Of a stretch of DNA of 56,938 nucleotides, positions 54,287 through 56,938 are shown piece after piece; positions within the stretch are counted from its first letter, which is position 1; each line of letters opens with the position of its first letter. The stretch comes from Chloroflexota bacterium (lineage in GTDB: Bacteria; Chloroflexota; Limnocylindria; Limnocylindrales; CSP1-4), in the NCBI GenBank assembly GCA_021802825.1, contig JAJZRG010000019.1:1-56938 (forward strand), read 5' to 3'. The notes beneath the pieces were generated by a model, which was given only the letters and a program-made list of their open reading frames with translations, did no database searches and had not been told where the DNA came from. The position numbers and the translations under genes were made by a program.

Positions 54287-54585
54287 GTGATCGACCCGTC
54301 AGCAATCCCGCCGTCGCCGCCGAGCCGCCCACCGCCGCCCGCGGGGTCGTGCGCGAGATCCGTGCGTCGGACATTGACGTCAGCATTCGGCACCAGACGA
54401 TCCTCGGCGCCATCGAGGCGCTGGGGCAGGGCGAGGCCGTGCGGCTGCACGTGGACCACGAGCCCAAGCCGCTGTACTACATGCTGCAGGCAGAGCACCC
54501 GGGGCAGGTGAGCTGGGAGCCCGAGGAGAGCGGCCCCAGCGAGTGGGTCGTCGTGGTCCGTCGCATCGCCGGTCACGCTGGGTAG
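54283..54585 (+). CDS. DUF2249-domain protein
   Basis: 100 aa. After a Pro/Ala-rich N-terminal 20 residues, the domain shows REIRASDIDVSIRHQTILGA, IEALGQGEAVRLHVDHEPKP, LYYMLQAEHPGQVSWEPEES and GPSEWVVVVRR, the standard DUF2249 pattern (a small TusA-like fold with the HDHxP-type segment). These proteins recur beside hemerythrins and Crp/Fnr regulators in nitrosative-stress and denitrification loci, as here. Molecular function unknown. Confidence 0.85.
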   Translation: MSDRPVSNPAVAAEPPTAARGVVREIRASDIDVSIRHQTILGAIEALGQGEAVRLHVDHEPKPLYYMLQAEHPGQVSWEPEESGPSEWVVVVRRIAGHAG

Positions 54586-54674
54586 GTGGCGGTTGAAGCG
54601 GGCCAGCACCGGGTCGGCCGCGCACCTGTCCGCGCCTCGCAGCCTGCGCGCCTCGGGGGATGACCGCAGGGTCG

Positions 54675-54703
54675 TTGACCGGGACTGAGCCCAGCACTAC
54701 GCT
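54675..54703 (+). promoter_or_regulatory. Promoter of the second fluoride-riboswitch transcript
   Basis: TTGACC (54675-54680), 17-bp spacer, TACGCT (54698-54703): the same hexamers as the crcB promoter. Confidence 0.65.
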
Positions 54704-54714
54704 GGCCCCAATCC

Positions 54715-54810
54715 GGCGATGGTGTCCGCCGAGGCGCTCAAGCGCCTGAACCGCCCGCTCGGGCTGATGGCCCCTGGACTGCATTGGCAGGCCTGGGGCC
54801 TTCCTTGTGC
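54715..54810 (+). ncRNA. Fluoride riboswitch (crcB motif) upstream of cation/proton antiporter
   Basis: GGCGATGGTGTCCGCC (54715-54730), stem GAGGCGCT/AGCGCCT, TGAACCGCC (54747-54755), GGCTGATGGCCCCT (54762-54775). Expression platform: GGCCCC (54769-54774) pairs with GGGGCC (54795-54800), inner CTGC/GCAG stem, then TTCCTTGTG, a weaker T tract than at crcB. It differs from the crcB copy only in the variable stems and linkers. The coding start follows 20 nt later. Confidence 0.92.
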
Positions 54811-54829
54811 CCGAAGCGGAGGACGGTGC

Positions 54830-56032
54830 GTGGACAACGTCTACTTCGTCGCTGCGGCGTGGATGGGGCTGGCGCTCGCCGCGTCCCTCATCTCGATCTG
54901 GCTCGGCATCAGCGTGGCGCTGGTCGAGATCTTCGTCGGGGTGCTCGCGGGGAACTTCCTCGGCTTGACCACGAACGCGTGGATCGACTTCCTCGCTGCG
55001 TTCGGCTCCGGGCTGCTCACGTTCCTCGCCGGTGCCGAGATCGATCCGGCCTCGCTGCGGCGGAACCTCAGGGTCTCGCTGACGGTCGGCATCGTCTCGT
55101 TCGCGGTCCCCTTCGCGGCGGCGTTCGCCTTCGCGTACTTTGCCGCGGGCTGGAGCCTCCAGGCGGCGGAGATCGCCGGGGTCGCGCTCTCCACGACCTC
55201 GGTCGCGGTCGTGTACGCCGTGATGATCGAGTCGGGCCTGGCGGAGGTCGACCTCGGCAAGACGATCCTCGCCGCCTGCTTCGTGACCGACCTCGGGACG
55301 GTCCTGGCACTCGGCGTCCTGTTCGCCGCCTTCAACCCGCTGCTGCTGGTGTTCATCGTCGTGATGGCGGTCTCGCTGTGGTTCATGCCCCGCTGGACGC
55401 GCTGGTTCCTCGTGCACGTGCCGGGCCGCGTGTCGGAGCCCGAGATCAAGTTCCTGTTCCTGGTCCTGTTCGTGCTCGGCGGCCTCGCCCAGACCGCGAA
55501 GAGCGAGGCCGTCCTGCCCGCCTACCTCGTCGGGCTCGCGGTCGCTGGCGTGTTCGTCCGGGATCGGGTGCTCGTCCACCGGATGCGCTCGATCGCCTTC
55601 TCGCTGCTGACGCCGTTCTACTTCATCAAGGCCGGGCTGTTCGTCTCGCTGCCGGCCGTGGTCAGCGGCCTCGGCCTGATCGTCGTCCTGTTCGGCATCA
55701 AGGTGACCGCCAAGGTGGTCGGCGTGTGGCCGACGACGCGGGCCTTCGGGTTCCCCGTCCGGCAGGCCAACTACACGACGCTGCTGATGTCGACTGGGCT
55801 GACATTCGGCACGATCTCGGCCCTGTACGGCCTGACGAACCGCTACATCGACCAGGCGGCGTACACCGTGCTCGTCACCGTCGTGATCCTGTCGGCGGTG
55901 GTGCCGACGCTCATCGCCACCCGCTTCTTCGAGCCGGAGACGGTCGACGAGCTGGCGGCCGAGGAGGTCGAGGCGGCCGAGGAGATCGACGCCGGTCCGG
56001 TGCCGCGCCCGCACACGGCGGAGCCCGCATGA
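54830..56032 (+). CDS. Cation/proton antiporter (CPA2-type Na+/H+ exchanger) under fluoride control
   Basis: 400 aa with about twelve hydrophobic helices. LISIWLGISVALVEIFVGVL near 20, FGSGLLTFLAGAEIDPASLR near 55, ALSTTSVAVVYAVMIESGL near 118 and LAACFVTDLGTVLALG near 146 follow the Na+/H+ exchanger fold (Asp in TDLG as candidate ion site). FFLIKAG-type FYFIKAGLFVSLPAVV lies near 265. GTG 54830 is chosen: GGAGGA lies about 6 nt upstream and the frame before it runs through the riboswitch. Antiporters are known fluoride-riboswitch targets; by analogy it may relieve acidification or ion imbalance caused by HF entry. Confidence 0.88.
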   Translation: MDNVYFVAAAWMGLALAASLISIWLGISVALVEIFVGVLAGNFLGLTTNAWIDFLAAFGSGLLTFLAGAEIDPASLRRNLRVSLTVGIVSFAVPFAAAFAFAYFAAGWSLQAAEIAGVALSTTSVAVVYAVMIESGLAEVDLGKTILAACFVTDLGTVLALGVLFAAFNPLLLVFIVVMAVSLWFMPRWTRWFLVHVPGRVSEPEIKFLFLVLFVLGGLAQTAKSEAVLPAYLVGLAVAGVFVRDRVLVHRMRSIAFSLLTPFYFIKAGLFVSLPAVVSGLGLIVVLFGIKVTAKVVGVWPTTRAFGFPVRQANYTTLLMSTGLTFGTISALYGLTNRYIDQAAYTVLVTVVILSAVVPTLIATRFFEPETVDELAAEEVEAAEEIDAGPVPRPHTAEPA

Positions 56033-56100
56033 CGGCGCCGGCACTCGAGGCACACACTGGACACGGCCGCGACGTCGCGGCGGAGGAGGCTGGACGATGA
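56029..56100 (+). CDS. Possible 23-aa coupling ORF between antiporter and DUF190-CBS genes
   Basis: The ATG at 56029 overlaps the antiporter TGA. The frame reads MTAPALEAHTGHGRDVAAEE and then AGR before its TGA (56098-56100), which overlaps the next ATG at 56097. The double ATGA overlap would hand ribosomes from gene to gene. A GGAGGA within it also gives the next gene its own Shine-Dalgarno sequence, so the mini-ORF may be incidental. Confidence 0.35.
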   Translation: MTAPALEAHTGHGRDVAAEEAGR

Positions 56101-56938
56101 AGGGGTACGCGCGGGGGATCAGGGTGACGGTCTACCTGAGCCAGACCGACCACACGCGCCAGGCCGCGAACTACATGCGGATCGTCGAGTACCTGCGCAG
56201 CGAGGGGGCGGCCGGGGCCACGGTCGTCCGCGGCTTCGCCGGGTTCGGCGCGAGCAGCCGCGTGAGCACGGCCACCCTCGTCGACATCGCGCAGCACCTG
56301 CCGGCGATCGTCATCTGGATCGACGCGCCCGAGCGCGTGGAGCGCCTGCTGCCCGGGGTTCGCGAGCGGGCCGGCACCGGGCTCGTCGTGCTGGACGAGG
56401 TCCAGATCGTCGGGTACGGCGGCCGCGGCGTCGACCAGCTCCGGTTCGACCTGCACGTCGAGGACGTGATGCGGACCGAGGTGGTGAGCGTGCGCGACGA
56501 CGCGCCGCTCCGCGAGGCGGTCGAGCTCCTCGTCGGGCAGGAGTTCCGCGCGCTGCCCGTCGTGGACAGCGAGCGGCGCCTGCAGGGCATCCTGTCCAAC
56601 ACCGACCTCCTCGCGAGGGGCGGCCTCACGGCCCGGCTCGAGCTGCTCTCGGCGATGCCGGCCGGCGCGCGCGAGGCTGTCCTGGACGCCCTGCCCGACA
56701 GCAGGGTCTCCGACGTGATGCACCGCGAGGTGCAGGTCCTCAAGCTGCGCGACACCGTCGAAGCGGCGACGCGCCGGATGAGCGAGCTGCGCCTCAAGCG
56801 TCTGCCGGTCGTCGACGACGAGGGCCGCCTCGTGGGGATCCTGTCGCGGGCCGACGTCCTGCGCGCCGTCGCCGAGTCGTTCCCGCGCGAGTCGACCGGG
56901 GCGCCGCAGCCCGGCGCGCGGACTGCGGGGGAGGTCAT
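56097..56938 (+). CDS. DUF190 + tandem CBS domain protein (3' end beyond window)
   Basis: 280 codons in the window, no stop reached. Residues about 5-108 are DUF190: VTVYLSQTDHTRQAANYMRI, GAAGATVVRGFAGFGASSRV and LVDIAQHLPAIVIWIDAPER. Two CBS motifs follow: VEDVMRTEVVSVRDDAPLRE to RLQGILSNTDLLARG (about 122-182) and VSDVMHREVQVLKLRDTVEA to RLVGILSRADVLRAVAE (about 207-262). DUF190 proteins are frequent companions of crcB and have a PII-like fold; CBS pairs usually bind adenine nucleotides. It could regulate the antiporter according to energy state or ligand. GGAGGA about 9 nt before the ATG. Confidence 0.85.
   Translation, partial: MKGYARGIRVTVYLSQTDHTRQAANYMRIVEYLRSEGAAGATVVRGFAGFGASSRVSTATLVDIAQHLPAIVIWIDAPERVERLLPGVRERAGTGLVVLDEVQIVGYGGRGVDQLRFDLHVEDVMRTEVVSVRDDAPLREAVELLVGQEFRALPVVDSERRLQGILSNTDLLARGGLTARLELLSAMPAGAREAVLDALPDSRVSDVMHREVQVLKLRDTVEAATRRMSELRLKRLPVVDDEGRLVGILSRADVLRAVAESFPRESTGAPQPGARTAGEV

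Overview
This is a very GC-rich bacterial chromosome segment packed with genes on both strands. It carries three F420-dependent luciferase-like (LLM) oxidoreductases, an EXLDI-type protein with a DrrA/DrrB-like exporter, a fused ADP-forming acyl-CoA synthetase, a large homodimer-type pyruvate:ferredoxin oxidoreductase, lipoprotein signal peptides, and many GTG/TTG starts. That mix fits Chloroflexota (environmental high-GC classes) or a deep actinobacterial relative. The sequence alone does not decide between them. I see no insertion sequence, prophage or CRISPR array.

Layout. 1-5.9 kb: start of mscL (cut by the window edge), L-2-hydroxyglutarate oxidase, a Nudix hydrolase, a gene-free stretch with four DnaA-box-like 9-mers, thymidine kinase, an LLM oxidoreductase, a small unknown gene overlapping an EamA exporter, and a NifX/NafY-like protein. 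5.9-11.4 kb: nifJ with a dihydroorotate-dehydrogenase-like partner, then a fluoride riboswitch controlling the fluoride channel crcB. 11.7-22.1 kb: secreted NlpC/P60 hydrolase, ADP-forming acyl-CoA synthetase, two LLM enzymes, a HAD phosphatase, a large lipoprotein, and glnS. The glnS leader holds a degenerate tRNA-Gln-like element followed by a hairpin that covers the Shine-Dalgarno sequence. 22.1-24.9 kb: an EXLDI/ABC-2 exporter operon bracketed by two related palindromic elements.

25.1-38.0 kb: an 11-gene sugar operon on the plus strand (RbsA/RbsC/RbsB-like importer, LacI repressor, LacD-type aldolase, PfkB kinase, aldo/keto reductase, FGGY kinase, zinc alcohol dehydrogenase, FucU mutarotase, L-fucose isomerase). 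Three tandem 13-bp LacI-type operators precede it. 38.1-39.1 kb: an autoregulated-looking DUF2975/HTH pair. 39.1-50.8 kb: a seven-gene minus-strand operon, divergent from a DeoR regulator. It encodes a rhamnulokinase-like kinase, a PHP-domain protein, a SrlD-like SDR, a SorE-like dehydrogenase, a second polyol dehydrogenase, and a 2-oxoacid dehydrogenase complex condensed into two polypeptides (E1 alpha-beta and E2-E3).

52.0-54.6 kb: a small redox/NO-type module (hemerythrin, an ArsR-Crp/Fnr fusion regulator, a 2[4Fe-4S] ferredoxin, a DUF2249 protein). 54.7-56.9 kb: a second fluoride riboswitch, with nearly the same promoter and core as the first, in front of a CPA-type cation/proton antiporter and a DUF190-CBS protein that runs off the window.

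A recurring -10 hexamer (TACCGT, TAGGAT, TACGAT, TACCAT and similar) lies 6-7 nt upstream of several start codons. This suggests that leaderless mRNAs are common here, especially for regulators. The strongest candidates for something undescribed are the glnS leader, the E2-E3 fusion complex, the elements flanking the EXLDI operon, and the ArsR-Crp regulator.
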